The position numbers were made by a program, and so were the translations under genes. A stretch of 64,000 bases of DNA, taken from positions 372,001-436,000 of the forward strand of contig NZ_JAHSTT010000001.1 in NCBI RefSeq assembly GCF_019145205.1, written 5' to 3'. Source of the stretch: Pseudomonas khavaziana. Its GTDB lineage: Bacteria; Pseudomonadota; Gammaproteobacteria; Pseudomonadales; Pseudomonadaceae. Shown here one piece after another: positions 18,437 to 27,195 of the stretch. The notes beneath the pieces were generated by a model. That model was given only the letters and a program-made list of their open reading frames with translations. It ran no database searches and was not told the origin of the DNA. Positions within the stretch are counted from its first letter, which is position 1. Each line of letters begins with the position of its first letter.

Positions 18437-19823
18437 CGTATTAGTGGTGGATGACGAGCCCAAGCTGTGTGAGCTGTTGTCGTCCGCCCTGAGCCAGAAC
18501 GGCATCCAGGTGTTCAGCGCGGGCAATGGCCTGCATGCCCTCAAGGTGCTGGGGGACGAGGACATCGACCTGGTCATCAGCGACTGGCGCATGCCGGGCA
18601 TGGACGGGCCGGCGCTGCTTGCCGAGATCAAGCTGCGCTACCCCCAGGTGCCGGTGATCGTGATGACCGCCTACAGCACGGTGAAAAATGCCGTGCAGTC
18701 GATGCGCAACGGCGCCTATGACTACATCGCCAAGCCGTTCGATATCGACGAGCTGGACATCACCGTGGCCAAGGCCCTGCAATTTCGCGACATCATGCGC
18801 GATAACGCACGCATGCGCGCCGAGCTGGACGAGCACGCACAGTTTGACAGCCTGGTTGGCGACAGCCCCGCGTTCCGCAAGGTATTGCAGGCGGTGGATT
18901 CGGTGCGTGACAGCAGTGCGACCATCCTGCTGACCGGCGAAAGCGGCACCGGCAAGGAAATGGTCGCCCGCGCCATCCACAAGCATGGCAGCCGCGCCGA
19001 CAAGCCCTTTGTGGCGGTCAACTGCGCGGCGATTCCCGAAGGCTTGCTGGAAAGCGAAATGTTCGGGCATCGCAAAGGCGCCTTCACCGGCGCCGTGGCC
19101 GACCGTGTCGGGCGCTTCGTGCAGGCGGACAAAGGCACGCTGTTTCTCGACGAAGTCGGGGATATGCCCCTGGCGTTGCAGGCCAAAATCCTGCGTGCTT
19201 TGCAAGAGCGGGTCATCGAGCCGGTGGGCGACCCTCGGGAGCGCAAGGTCGACGTGCGGGTGATCGCCGCCACCAACAAGAACCTGCTGGACGCTGTGGC
19301 CAACAAAGAGTTTCGCGAAGACCTGTATTACCGCCTCAATGTGTTCCCGATCCCGTTGCCGGCCCTGCGCGAGCGCGTGGAAGATATCGCGCCCCTGGCC
19401 CGGCACTTTGCCCAGACTTTGAGCGCTACTGCCGGCAAACGCATCACCGGATTCAGCGCCGAGGCATTGCAGGCCATGGCGGCGTATCACTGGCCGGGCA
19501 ATATCCGCGAGCTGCAGAACTGCGTGGAGCGCGCGACCATCGTGGCGGCGTCGCCGGTGATCGAGGATATTGATTTGCCCGGGTATCTGTTTGCTTCCAA
19601 GCCGACCGAGGACGGGGTGACAGCTATCCTCAGCGACGGGCCGGGCGTGCCGCGGGACCTGGATGCGGCGTTGGCGGAGGTGGAGAAGGCCTACATCCTC
19701 GCGGCGTTGCAGGAGAGCAATGGCGTTCAGGCTGCGGCGGCGCAGCGCATCGGGATTTCCGAGAGGAGCTTCTGGTATCGCCTGAAGAAACTAGGAATCC
19801 AAGTAGACAAAATAGTCCGCTGA
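18426..19823 (+). CDS. Sigma-54-dependent response regulator
   Basis: A 465-residue NtrC-family activator. The receiver domain (about residues 1-120) has DDEP and the phospho-Asp in SDWRMPG. The AAA+ domain has Walker A GESGTGKE, the sigma-54 contact loop GAFTGA, Walker B GTLFLDEVGD and an arginine finger region. A Fis-type helix-turn-helix closes the protein. ATG 18426 is chosen because GAGG lies just upstream and the protein then starts at the receiver fold. A sigma-54 promoter at 12383, ahead of the nearby biosynthetic-type operon, is the best candidate target. Confidence 0.88.
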   Translation: MTHNVLVVDDEPKLCELLSSALSQNGIQVFSAGNGLHALKVLGDEDIDLVISDWRMPGMDGPALLAEIKLRYPQVPVIVMTAYSTVKNAVQSMRNGAYDYIAKPFDIDELDITVAKALQFRDIMRDNARMRAELDEHAQFDSLVGDSPAFRKVLQAVDSVRDSSATILLTGESGTGKEMVARAIHKHGSRADKPFVAVNCAAIPEGLLESEMFGHRKGAFTGAVADRVGRFVQADKGTLFLDEVGDMPLALQAKILRALQERVIEPVGDPRERKVDVRVIAATNKNLLDAVANKEFREDLYYRLNVFPIPLPALRERVEDIAPLARHFAQTLSATAGKRITGFSAEALQAMAAYHWPGNIRELQNCVERATIVAASPVIEDIDLPGYLFASKPTEDGVTAILSDGPGVPRDLDAALAEVEKAYILAALQESNGVQAAAAQRIGISERSFWYRLKKLGIQVDKIVR

Positions 19824-19836
19824 CACACGGTGGTCC

Positions 19837-19871
19837 AAAACGTGGGAGGGGGCTCGCCCCTCCCACATTTT
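19837..19871. repeat. Single REP hairpin
   Basis: AAAACGTGGGAGGGGG, a four-base loop, then CCCCTCCCACATTTT. It sits between the convergent regulator gene and the AT-rich cluster, marking the last typical Pseudomonas intergenic sequence before the acquired region. Confidence 0.78.
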
Positions 19872-19919
19872 CATGATGATTGGTTCCTGAAAAGAAATCG
19901 GGAGTTCAGCATCAACGGG

Positions 19920-21269
19920 TTAAGACAGGTTCTCCTCGAAAAAGAACGCAGCCTCCCCAAAGGCCGGTTTTAGTTGATCGAACCACGTAGCATTGGGATC
20001 AAATTTTGCGAAGAAGGGCCTCTGCACCCAATCCGGGTTTCGTGCCTGGATAAAACGTAAAACAAACACCTTTTCTCCCCTGATTTCAGCCACACCGCAG
20101 ATCTCAACTTTTCCCGGATCCGCGCTCATCGAAGGTCCTCTGGCGGTCCTGCCAACGCCTGAAACTTGTTTAACAGCATCCCGGTAAATTTCCCACGAAC
20201 GTACAAGAGGTACTTCAAAATATCGGCGGGCTCCGGTATCGCGCTCAATAAACATATAGTAAGGAGCAATACCTAGTTGAATTTGCGTCTGCCAGAGCCG
20301 CGCCCAAACGTCAGCAGAGTCATTGATATGAGCCAGCAGCGGGCCCTGGCTACGTATTTGAGCACCGGTTTGTCGAACACGCTGAATAGCCTCTCGAGCA
20401 ATTGCAGGCTCAAGTTCCTTCCAATGATTGTAATGAGCCATTAACGCTAAGTGTTTACCGCTTTTGCTAATCCTCCTGAATAGATCAAGGAGTTCACCGG
20501 CGTCGCTGTCAGTCACAAACCGCTGAGGCCAGAAAGAAAGTGCTTTCGTACCAATTCGAATAGTGTGGATATGCTCGAACTCAGGAGTCAAAAGAGGTTC
20601 TAGGTAAGCACGTAGATTGCTTGTCTTCATAACTAGCGGGTCGCCACCGGTTATTAGGACATCAGTCACTTGAGGGTTGGCCCGAAGGTACTCCAACAGC
20701 TGAGCGTTTTCCTTGGCAGCAATCTTCAGCGATTGGTCACCAGTGAATTGGGCCCAACGGAAACAAAAAGTACAGTAGCTATGACAAACCTGGCCAGCGC
20801 TCGGAAAAAAAAGTACAGTTTCACGATATTTGTGCTGGACACCAGTTACTGGCACGCCAGACAGTGAAGGGATATTACGCTCCAGCTGTCCCGCTGGATG
20901 GGGGTTGAGCCTGGCTCTAACCTCCTTTACCGCGGCGTCGAACGATGAGCGGTTGGAATTCTCTAAAAGTAAAGAGGCTATCAAATCATAAGATGCTTTA
21001 TCCAACATATCCTTCTGGGGGAAAGTGAGTTGATATATAGGGTCGTTTGGAATGTTTTCCCAGTTGATCAGGTGTTTGATAACATAGTCATTGACTCGAA
21101 ACGGCAAGACACTCGCCACCACCTTCATCGCCCAAACAGTCTGGCTTTCTAATTGAGCAAGCTGAGGGATCTGGTCAATTTGATTCAAGGTATAAACCTT
21201 GAAGCGTTCGACCTCGTTTTTTGTTGTGAGGTCTTCAACGCTGATTGCTATGTTTTCTATAGAGTGCAT
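19920..21269 (-). CDS. KamA-family radical SAM protein (divergent)
   Basis: A 449-residue radical SAM protein of the lysine 2,3-aminomutase (KamA) family. The cluster motif CHSYCTFC (CxxxCxxC) is at about residues 163-170, followed by LITGGDPLVM. A lysine in ADPGKVEI near residue 384 lies where KamA proteins bind PLP. Known members move an amino group from C2 to C3 of an amino acid. The pocket region (FIERDTGARRYFEVP) differs strongly from classical lysine aminomutase, so the substrate or even the reaction may differ. It is last in the minus-strand cluster, separated by 155 bases from the aminotransferase, and is AT-richer than the flanks. Confidence 0.8.
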   Translation of the reverse strand: MHSIENIAISVEDLTTKNEVERFKVYTLNQIDQIPQLAQLESQTVWAMKVVASVLPFRVNDYVIKHLINWENIPNDPIYQLTFPQKDMLDKASYDLIASLLLENSNRSSFDAAVKEVRARLNPHPAGQLERNIPSLSGVPVTGVQHKYRETVLFFPSAGQVCHSYCTFCFRWAQFTGDQSLKIAAKENAQLLEYLRANPQVTDVLITGGDPLVMKTSNLRAYLEPLLTPEFEHIHTIRIGTKALSFWPQRFVTDSDAGELLDLFRRISKSGKHLALMAHYNHWKELEPAIAREAIQRVRQTGAQIRSQGPLLAHINDSADVWARLWQTQIQLGIAPYYMFIERDTGARRYFEVPLVRSWEIYRDAVKQVSGVGRTARGPSMSADPGKVEICGVAEIRGEKVFVLRFIQARNPDWVQRPFFAKFDPNATWFDQLKPAFGEAAFFFEENLS

Positions 21270-21424
21270 AATTAGTGGCCAATAAATTTAATGGTGGAAC
21301 ATAGGGGCTATAAAATATTGAGCTGTTATTGCCTGAAATAAATGTCACACCCCACGATACTAACTAATGAAGCCATGCAGCCTCCGAGCAAAAAAATCCA
21401 AACTAGTAAATCTGTGGTATGCAA

Positions 21425-22561
21425 TCAGCGATGGTGGACAAAATCAATAATTCTCCGACACGCCTCTTTGATGTCAGCTTCATTGACGGAAGCGATAGAT
21501 AATCGGATATGGTCCTTCATACCGTAAGAAGAACCCGGCGTGGTCGAAACAGATTTCACATTGAGGAGGCCGTCTACAAATTGGGCATCCGAATCCCATG
21601 TAACACCCAATAGCCGGGAAATGTTAGGGAATAGAAAAAAACCACCCTGCGGCTGCACAATATCAAACGTAGAGCTTAGTAGCTGATGGCAGTAATAGGC
21701 TCGGCGTTGCAGCTCTTCAACACGTTTTTTAAGACTATTCTCAGGCAGCGCTATGGCGGCCAAGGCGCCGTGCTGCGCGAATGTACACGCATTATCTGTC
21801 ATGACGCCCTGAAGTGTGGAGCAGCGCCTGATGATATTTCTATCCGCGAACATATAACCGATCCTAAAACCGGACATAGAGAACAGTTTTGAGAACGTAC
21901 GTGTAACGACCAACAGGTTAGAGGATACCGCAAGATCCAGAGGGCTGACATATTCATCACCGCCGAATATAATGCCCTCGTAGGCTTCATCGGATATAAG
22001 TAGAAAGCCATACTCTTGAGATAACAAGACCAAGTCTAGAATGTTCTGTCGACTGAGAACCAAACCAGTAGGATTGTGAGGCGAGTTAATAATCAACGCC
22101 TTGGTTCTAGGAGTCACCAATGTTCGAATTTCAGCGATGTCGATACCCTTGGTTCCCATATGGTAATCGACGGCGACGCCTTCGTTAAAATTTATATAAG
22201 CTTTATAGGCGGGCCAGCATGGGTTCGGTATAAGAACTTCATCACCGCTGGATAATATGCTTTCCATCAACATGAACAAAGCCTGACTCGAGCCATTGGA
22301 AACCAAAAGCTCAGACGGGTCATACAGCTTACTGTGTTTTTGAAAGCACCTTTCGATTAACGCGTTTTTTAGAGTCTCTATACCGGTAAGATTACAATAG
22401 CCAGTGTGACCTTTCATTAGCGCGTCAATCGTTGCGCGAGAAACTTCTGGCGGGACTTCAAGATTGAATTCGCCATCGTGCATCTGAATTAAATTGCTTA
22501 TTTGAGGTCCTTCACTTAAGACCTTCGATAACTGCTGGCTCGGATTTAACATAATTTTCAC
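21425..22561 (-). CDS. Class I/II PLP aminotransferase
   Basis: A 378-residue fold-type I aminotransferase. It has NSPHNPTG (substrate and cofactor contact), DEAYEGIIF with the PLP Asp, and TFSKLFSMSGFRIGY with the Schiff-base lysine and the following arginine. The family includes aspartate and aromatic aminotransferases and many natural-product enzymes. The gene starts nine bases after the Asp/Asn-hydroxylase-like gene and shares its AT-rich composition. In this cluster it probably supplies or oxidises an alpha-amino acid building block (inference). Confidence 0.85.
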   Translation of the reverse strand: MKIMLNPSQQLSKVLSEGPQISNLIQMHDGEFNLEVPPEVSRATIDALMKGHTGYCNLTGIETLKNALIERCFQKHSKLYDPSELLVSNGSSQALFMLMESILSSGDEVLIPNPCWPAYKAYINFNEGVAVDYHMGTKGIDIAEIRTLVTPRTKALIINSPHNPTGLVLSRQNILDLVLLSQEYGFLLISDEAYEGIIFGGDEYVSPLDLAVSSNLLVVTRTFSKLFSMSGFRIGYMFADRNIIRRCSTLQGVMTDNACTFAQHGALAAIALPENSLKKRVEELQRRAYYCHQLLSSTFDIVQPQGGFFLFPNISRLLGVTWDSDAQFVDGLLNVKSVSTTPGSSYGMKDHIRLSIASVNEADIKEACRRIIDFVHHR

Positions 22562-22570
22562 CCGCTATAA

Positions 22571-23791
22571 TTATTTTAAGTGTCGCAGCATCTGCCGTGA
22601 ATAGACTTCAATAAAAAAAGCTTTTGCAGACTGGCTCAGATCCTGTGGCCAGAAATCAAACATTAGATTAACGCGAGTGCATTTGCTGTAGTTCCAAGAC
22701 TCATGTTGAAACGTCGTATCAATGATCGCTATTTCGCCAGTTTTCCAACTAAATATTTCCTCTCCGATTCTCAGTCCAGACAATCCATCGTCAGAACAAA
22801 GGATAGGAAGATGTAACGTCAGCATTGGGTAAACATAATCCAAATGCGGCTCGATATGACCGCCCGGTTCAAGGGTTGAAAGTACTACCTCTCGGATAGT
22901 AGCACCTGGCACAACATCTTCAATGAAACGAATAGTATTCGGAACGTGATCAGCGTATGTGGATACTTTTTGACCCCCTTTATAAAGTGGAATTGATTTC
23001 CACAAAGGATCACCATGAAAAGGATATTTTTCCTGGGTGTCCTTGTACTTTTCGTAGAGCTTGATTAATTCCTGCGTCATCTCGGCGATAAGTGAATCAA
23101 TGCCTATGAGGAAGCTAAAGTCGTTTTTAGACCAAAGAGGCTTTCTTGATCCGAACAACGACTTAAATCCGTTGATGTTTATATTCGTAGCATAAGGTAT
23201 AGGTATTACAGGCTTAGGCAAGCCGCTGGTGAGGCGGCCAGACGCTGATAATTCCCCTGCGTTAAATTCCAAACCAATTAGGTTGAGGATGCACTCTCGA
23301 GTTTTATCGTCAATATCGCCAAGGTCATCTAATGCCTCATGCCACAATTTGACTACCGGCTCCCGCCACTTTAGAGCAGACCTGCAGGCAATCACAATAC
23401 TCGCATATAATTGGACTATGAGGTAAATGATTAATAACTGACTTGATACTAAAAGTCCAAACCCGACTGATTCGGTTCTGTAATAGAGCCCCCCTAGCAA
23501 AGTGAAAATGGAGAAGGGGACAAGCCAACATGCCAAGCTCCTAAAGCGTCGCACGCTAGAATAAGGTATGACGATATTCAGCATGTCCAATTGGGAGCGA
23601 ATAATTGGTCCTGCACTGATGGAATAAATAAGGAAAAACAACAAGCAGCCGTAAGATATCAAATGGATCGATAAGAAAACTTTCGGAACTAACAGAATGA
23701 GTGACGTATACAGCAATGTTAAACAAACTATCACGAATATACTGTGTGTCAGTATATGCCTTATGCCTTGAATGCCGTATAGGTTTCTCAT
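22571..23791 (-). CDS. Membrane-anchored Asp/Asn beta-hydroxylase-like oxygenase
   Basis: A 406-residue protein in two parts. The N-terminal 140 residues hold about four hydrophobic helices (for instance near 11-33, 42-62, 88-103 and 111-130). The C-terminal part resembles aspartyl/asparaginyl beta-hydroxylases, Fe(II)/2-oxoglutarate enzymes: GGHIEPHLD with an iron-binding His, then FQHESWN with a second His and RVNLMFDFWP with the 2-oxoglutarate-binding Arg. LpxO and AspH use this fold. It overlaps the MATE gene by four bases. It may hydroxylate the cluster's product at the membrane before or during export (inference). Confidence 0.78.
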   Translation of the reverse strand: MRNLYGIQGIRHILTHSIFVIVCLTLLYTSLILLVPKVFLSIHLISYGCLLFFLIYSISAGPIIRSQLDMLNIVIPYSSVRRFRSLACWLVPFSIFTLLGGLYYRTESVGFGLLVSSQLLIIYLIVQLYASIVIACRSALKWREPVVKLWHEALDDLGDIDDKTRECILNLIGLEFNAGELSASGRLTSGLPKPVIPIPYATNININGFKSLFGSRKPLWSKNDFSFLIGIDSLIAEMTQELIKLYEKYKDTQEKYPFHGDPLWKSIPLYKGGQKVSTYADHVPNTIRFIEDVVPGATIREVVLSTLEPGGHIEPHLDYVYPMLTLHLPILCSDDGLSGLRIGEEIFSWKTGEIAIIDTTFQHESWNYSKCTRVNLMFDFWPQDLSQSAKAFFIEVYSRQMLRHLK

Positions 23792-25188
23792 ATCGCAGCC
23801 TGCTCAGGAGCCTTGTATCGAGACCATCTAAATAGAAGTACCAGGAATAGCGCGATAAGACCAAGTCCTACGCCACACCATACACCAGCTGCCCCTAGAT
23901 CAGTATAAAATGCCAAGAATAGAGCGAGCGGTAGTCCCACGAACCAAAAACAAATAATCGAGAGCACCATCGGGAAGACGGTTTGTTTTAATCCCCTAAA
24001 GATGCCAAGTAGAACCATTTGACTTCCATCAAAAAAATGGAAGATGCCCAAGATGCAAACAAAGAGGCTAGAAAGCTTGATGAGTTCGTCATCTCCACCC
24101 TCACCCCGAGCAACAAATAGCTGAACGATATCATTAGAGAAAATAATCAAAAGAGAAGATATCACAGTGAGTACTATCCAGCAGAGCCATAAAGCACTCC
24201 ATCCTGCGTCACTCGTCCGCCGCGAATACCTACCTAAAGGTGAACACAGGCTTATTCTCGTAGTAGAGGCTTGAGAAATGCCATTGGGTATTGTGAATAC
24301 GACTTGAAGAACTTGCATAGCGATACCATGAGCAGCCAATGCAACGACTCCAAACTTACCCACTATAATAGTGAGGATAAAGAAAAACAGCGTGTCGTTT
24401 GCTTGTGTCAAAGAGACTGGAATACCGTTCTTTAAGATAGGCAGCATCAACCATCCTCTTACGGTCGCTAATTTTGTGCAGTGCCGGCGCTCCTTGAACC
24501 GCGTATTCTTTGAACCTAATATGACCAGCAATATACATAGCAGAACGTTTGTTAGCGTCGTAGCGATACCTGCTCCAACCAGACCCAATGGTGGTATCCA
24601 TAAAAAGCCAAATATTAGAATCAGATTCGCAACGAAGTTAAAGATGGCTGCTATAATAATTGCGATAACTGTATATCTCGCTGATCCCATTATGGATAAA
24701 ACGTTTCTGAGGTGTACAAATAAAATCGCTGGGCCAATGCTCCACATCAGGCTGTTCATGTATCTCTGAGCTTCAAGAGACAAAAGCGGATCCTGACCAA
24801 AAAAGACCAATATTTCTTTCGTAAAATAGAGCATTGTCAAACATATTAAAAACGCAACTATTACGATCTGAATGCAACTGGTTGACACGGATGTATATTG
24901 TTCCTCCTTTGCCTTAGGCCCTAACGCATCAGTTATAAATGGAATGGTAGAGACGAGTAATCCGGAAAATAATAAAAACAGGAGATAGTAGAGGCCCTGT
25001 GCCAACGTCGATGCAGCTAACGCCTCGGTACTAATCCATCCGGCCATTATTACATCCGTAGTGGCAATAATCACATGCGCAATATTGCCCGATACAAAGG
25101 CTAGCGAGAGCCGAGAGCTCTCGCGTATCTCGGATGTATATCTACGGGAAAATCTCGTGGCACGGTTATATATCAGTGATGATGTCAA
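23788..25188 (-). CDS. MATE-family efflux transporter
   Basis: A 466-residue multidrug and toxic compound extrusion protein with about twelve hydrophobic helices in two similar halves. The N-terminal half has the family's ATTDVIMAGWIS segment, and GLKQTVFPM lies in the second half. MATE proteins export small, often cationic molecules using Na+ or H+ gradients. It sits in the middle of the biosynthetic cluster, overlapping its upstream and downstream genes by 23 and 4 bases, and most likely exports the pathway product, giving self-protection (inference). Confidence 0.87.
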   Translation of the reverse strand: MTSSLIYNRATRFSRRYTSEIRESSRLSLAFVSGNIAHVIIATTDVIMAGWISTEALAASTLAQGLYYLLFLLFSGLLVSTIPFITDALGPKAKEEQYTSVSTSCIQIVIVAFLICLTMLYFTKEILVFFGQDPLLSLEAQRYMNSLMWSIGPAILFVHLRNVLSIMGSARYTVIAIIIAAIFNFVANLILIFGFLWIPPLGLVGAGIATTLTNVLLCILLVILGSKNTRFKERRHCTKLATVRGWLMLPILKNGIPVSLTQANDTLFFFILTIIVGKFGVVALAAHGIAMQVLQVVFTIPNGISQASTTRISLCSPLGRYSRRTSDAGWSALWLCWIVLTVISSLLIIFSNDIVQLFVARGEGGDDELIKLSSLFVCILGIFHFFDGSQMVLLGIFRGLKQTVFPMVLSIICFWFVGLPLALFLAFYTDLGAAGVWCGVGLGLIALFLVLLFRWSRYKAPEQAAI

Positions 25189-26005
25189 GGCTGTACTCCC
25201 GCTCTAGGTGCTTAGACACATCCTTGGAAATTTGTACTCTCTTCAGCCATCGATCCGTTCCATCATATTTTGGCGTAAACTGCGGCCTGCCATGAGCGCA
25301 CTTGTAGTTATTGATAAATAGTACTTGTGCTTCATTCATCGATAATTCAATAGTGGCTGACTCAACAAGCTCGATGAAATCTTTAAAATCCAGTTCTTCA
25401 CGTTGAGACATTTTATTGTAGTCAATGTAGACCGGATCATAGATGAAGCGATAGCCTTCGGTCGGCGATTCGTGCAATACCGCCGTCTCGAGATCTTTCG
25501 GTTTATAGTCGATCGTAGAGGGGCGGTCGGAAAGAATGGTATAACGGCTCTCAATTAACCTATTCTTGAGTGTTGCATCAACAGCTGAAAAGTCTGGACA
25601 AGACAGCAAGTTAGGAATTTTGTCTTCGTTTCTTACGCACAGAAATCCCAGCACATCTGCTCTATAAGGTAACGCGGGGTCTTCAGTATGCAGTTCTAAA
25701 TGCACCGAGCCACTTCCCAACTGCTTATTTCTATCTTTGAAGATCGGAAATATTTCTTGGACAAGTTTGCCATCCTGCAGGTCGCTATAGCCGAAGACAT
25801 CACCAACATGCCTTGAAAGCTGAAGAAATAAATCATCGTAGTTTGAGCGACAGTCGTCCTTCCAGTGTTTCGGTGTCGGTCGCTGCTCATTGACTTTAGG
25901 GAGGCTTAACAATGTTATGTCAGATGAAAAACTAAAATCCTCCTTGAATTGAGCGACGATAGCTTCTGGTCTTAACAATGAGTAGTCTAATTTTGTAAGT
26001 ATCAT
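25166..26005 (-). CDS. Clavaminate-synthase-like 2-oxoglutarate oxygenase
   Basis: A 279-residue Fe(II)/2-oxoglutarate oxygenase of the TauD/clavaminate synthase-like group that includes VioC, OrfP, AsnO and lysine hydroxylases. The iron site is HTED (His and Glu, near residues 106-108) plus the distal His in CAHGRPQF. The DRWLKRV arginine binds 2-oxoglutarate. The HGRPQFTPKYDGTDRWLKRV segment is the hallmark of amino-acid beta- and gamma-hydroxylases. It probably hydroxylates a free or beta-amino acid in the pathway (inference). It starts 73 bases after the KamA gene. Confidence 0.83.
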   Translation of the reverse strand: MILTKLDYSLLRPEAIVAQFKEDFSFSSDITLLSLPKVNEQRPTPKHWKDDCRSNYDDLFLQLSRHVGDVFGYSDLQDGKLVQEIFPIFKDRNKQLGSGSVHLELHTEDPALPYRADVLGFLCVRNEDKIPNLLSCPDFSAVDATLKNRLIESRYTILSDRPSTIDYKPKDLETAVLHESPTEGYRFIYDPVYIDYNKMSQREELDFKDFIELVESATIELSMNEAQVLFINNYKCAHGRPQFTPKYDGTDRWLKRVQISKDVSKHLEREYSLDIITDI

Positions 26006-26078
26006 GTCAGTACCGAAAAATAGTAAATATCTAGTTTCAAGGCCCCAGGCTAGCGACCCGCTAATGCGTCAGTGGACC

Positions 26079-27191
26079 TCAAGAGATTTCGAGCGTTTTA
26101 TGATCATAGCCAAGCACGAATTTCTTAGAACCTAGTTTATAGAAGTACTGGTTGTTCAGAGGGATCTTCCCAAGTTTAGTGGTGTAGACATACTGCGGAA
26201 CACTGAAGCCAGTTTCATAGCCGTGAAGCTGCTCCATAATTTCAAGGCCTTTTTCTATTGATGTCCTAAAGTGCGACACGCCTTGAACATTGTCCGCGTG
26301 ATAGAGGTAATAAGGCCTTACCCTGCCTTTAACCAGCATTCGGTTCAACGTTCTAAGTATTTCGACGTCGTCGTTTACACCTCGCAACAGCACTGTTTGG
26401 TTTTGCACCGGTATACCGTGGGAAAGGAGTTTATCTACCGCACTTAGGGCCTCTGGAGTCACTTCCACGGGATGATTGAAATGGGTGCTGAACCAGATAG
26501 ATTTGAATTCAGACAACATCTTACAAAAATCATCTGTTATTCGCTGCGGAAGGAAAACCGGGTACCGTGAGCCAATGCGTACAAAATCTACGTGAGGAAT
26601 TGCATTGAGTCTGGATATAATGCTATGCAAAAGTTTGTCGGAAAGAATTAGCGGATCGCCTCCGGTCAGTAACACGTCGCTGATGTTCTTGTTGTTCGCG
26701 ATGTACTCTATGTCCTGATCATATGAAGTGGGCAGCTCTTTGTTGTAGTAACTGCCGGACTTGTCCGTTGTGTGGAATTTTCTAGTGCAATGTCTGCAAT
26801 AAACCGGGCACGTATCGGATACGAGAAAGATGACTCGGTTTGGATACTTATGTACGACACGCCTGGTTTTCATGTAAACCATATCACCTACCGGGTCTAC
26901 ATCCTCCTGCTGATTACATTCATCAACTTCTTTTGGGTGGGGTATGCTTTGCAGCCGAATCGGACAATTCTCATTGGTTTCATCCATCAGCGACGCATAA
27001 TAGGGAGTAATCATCCACTTATACTGGCTCTCGGTTTGCTCGATACCTTTCAACTCCGTATCGCTCAGAGTCACCCAGGCTTCCAGTTGAGCCTTAGTGC
27101 GGATGGCGTGCTTCATTTGAAACTTGTGGTCGCCCCATTGGTCGGAAGACAGTAAATCCTGTTTGCTCAAAGTGTCCTTTGCAATAATCAT
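26079..27191 (-). CDS. Lysine 2,3-aminomutase-like radical SAM enzyme
   Basis: A 370-residue KamA homologue, close to the classical enzyme through most of its length: CPVYCRHC cluster motif, LLTGGDPLILSD, VRIGSRYPVFLPQRIT, NQTVLLRGVND and RVRPYYLYHAD. The PLP lysine is in LGKIPL. The Asp that binds the lysine side chain in the clostridial enzyme (D293) aligns with HAD, but the second (D330) appears replaced in the short YTTKLGK loop. A beta-amino acid product is expected; lysine may not be the substrate. ATG 27191 is chosen, with AAGGAT upstream and a four-base gap to the asparagine-synthetase-like gene; the frame is open further upstream. Confidence 0.83.
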   Translation of the reverse strand: MIIAKDTLSKQDLLSSDQWGDHKFQMKHAIRTKAQLEAWVTLSDTELKGIEQTESQYKWMITPYYASLMDETNENCPIRLQSIPHPKEVDECNQQEDVDPVGDMVYMKTRRVVHKYPNRVIFLVSDTCPVYCRHCTRKFHTTDKSGSYYNKELPTSYDQDIEYIANNKNISDVLLTGGDPLILSDKLLHSIISRLNAIPHVDFVRIGSRYPVFLPQRITDDFCKMLSEFKSIWFSTHFNHPVEVTPEALSAVDKLLSHGIPVQNQTVLLRGVNDDVEILRTLNRMLVKGRVRPYYLYHADNVQGVSHFRTSIEKGLEIMEQLHGYETGFSVPQYVYTTKLGKIPLNNQYFYKLGSKKFVLGYDHKTLEIS

Positions 27192-27195
27192 TTTA

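Noticed and set aside
16556..18631. A 691-codon open frame antisense to the sensor kinase
   Set aside because: It mirrors a well-supported kinase gene in GC-rich DNA, has no domain features, and long antisense frames are expected at this composition.
26079..27191. EpmB (elongation factor P lysine aminomutase)
   Set aside because: No epmA or efp gene is near and the gene sits in a biosynthetic cluster; EpmB is usually a stand-alone housekeeping gene of different sequence.
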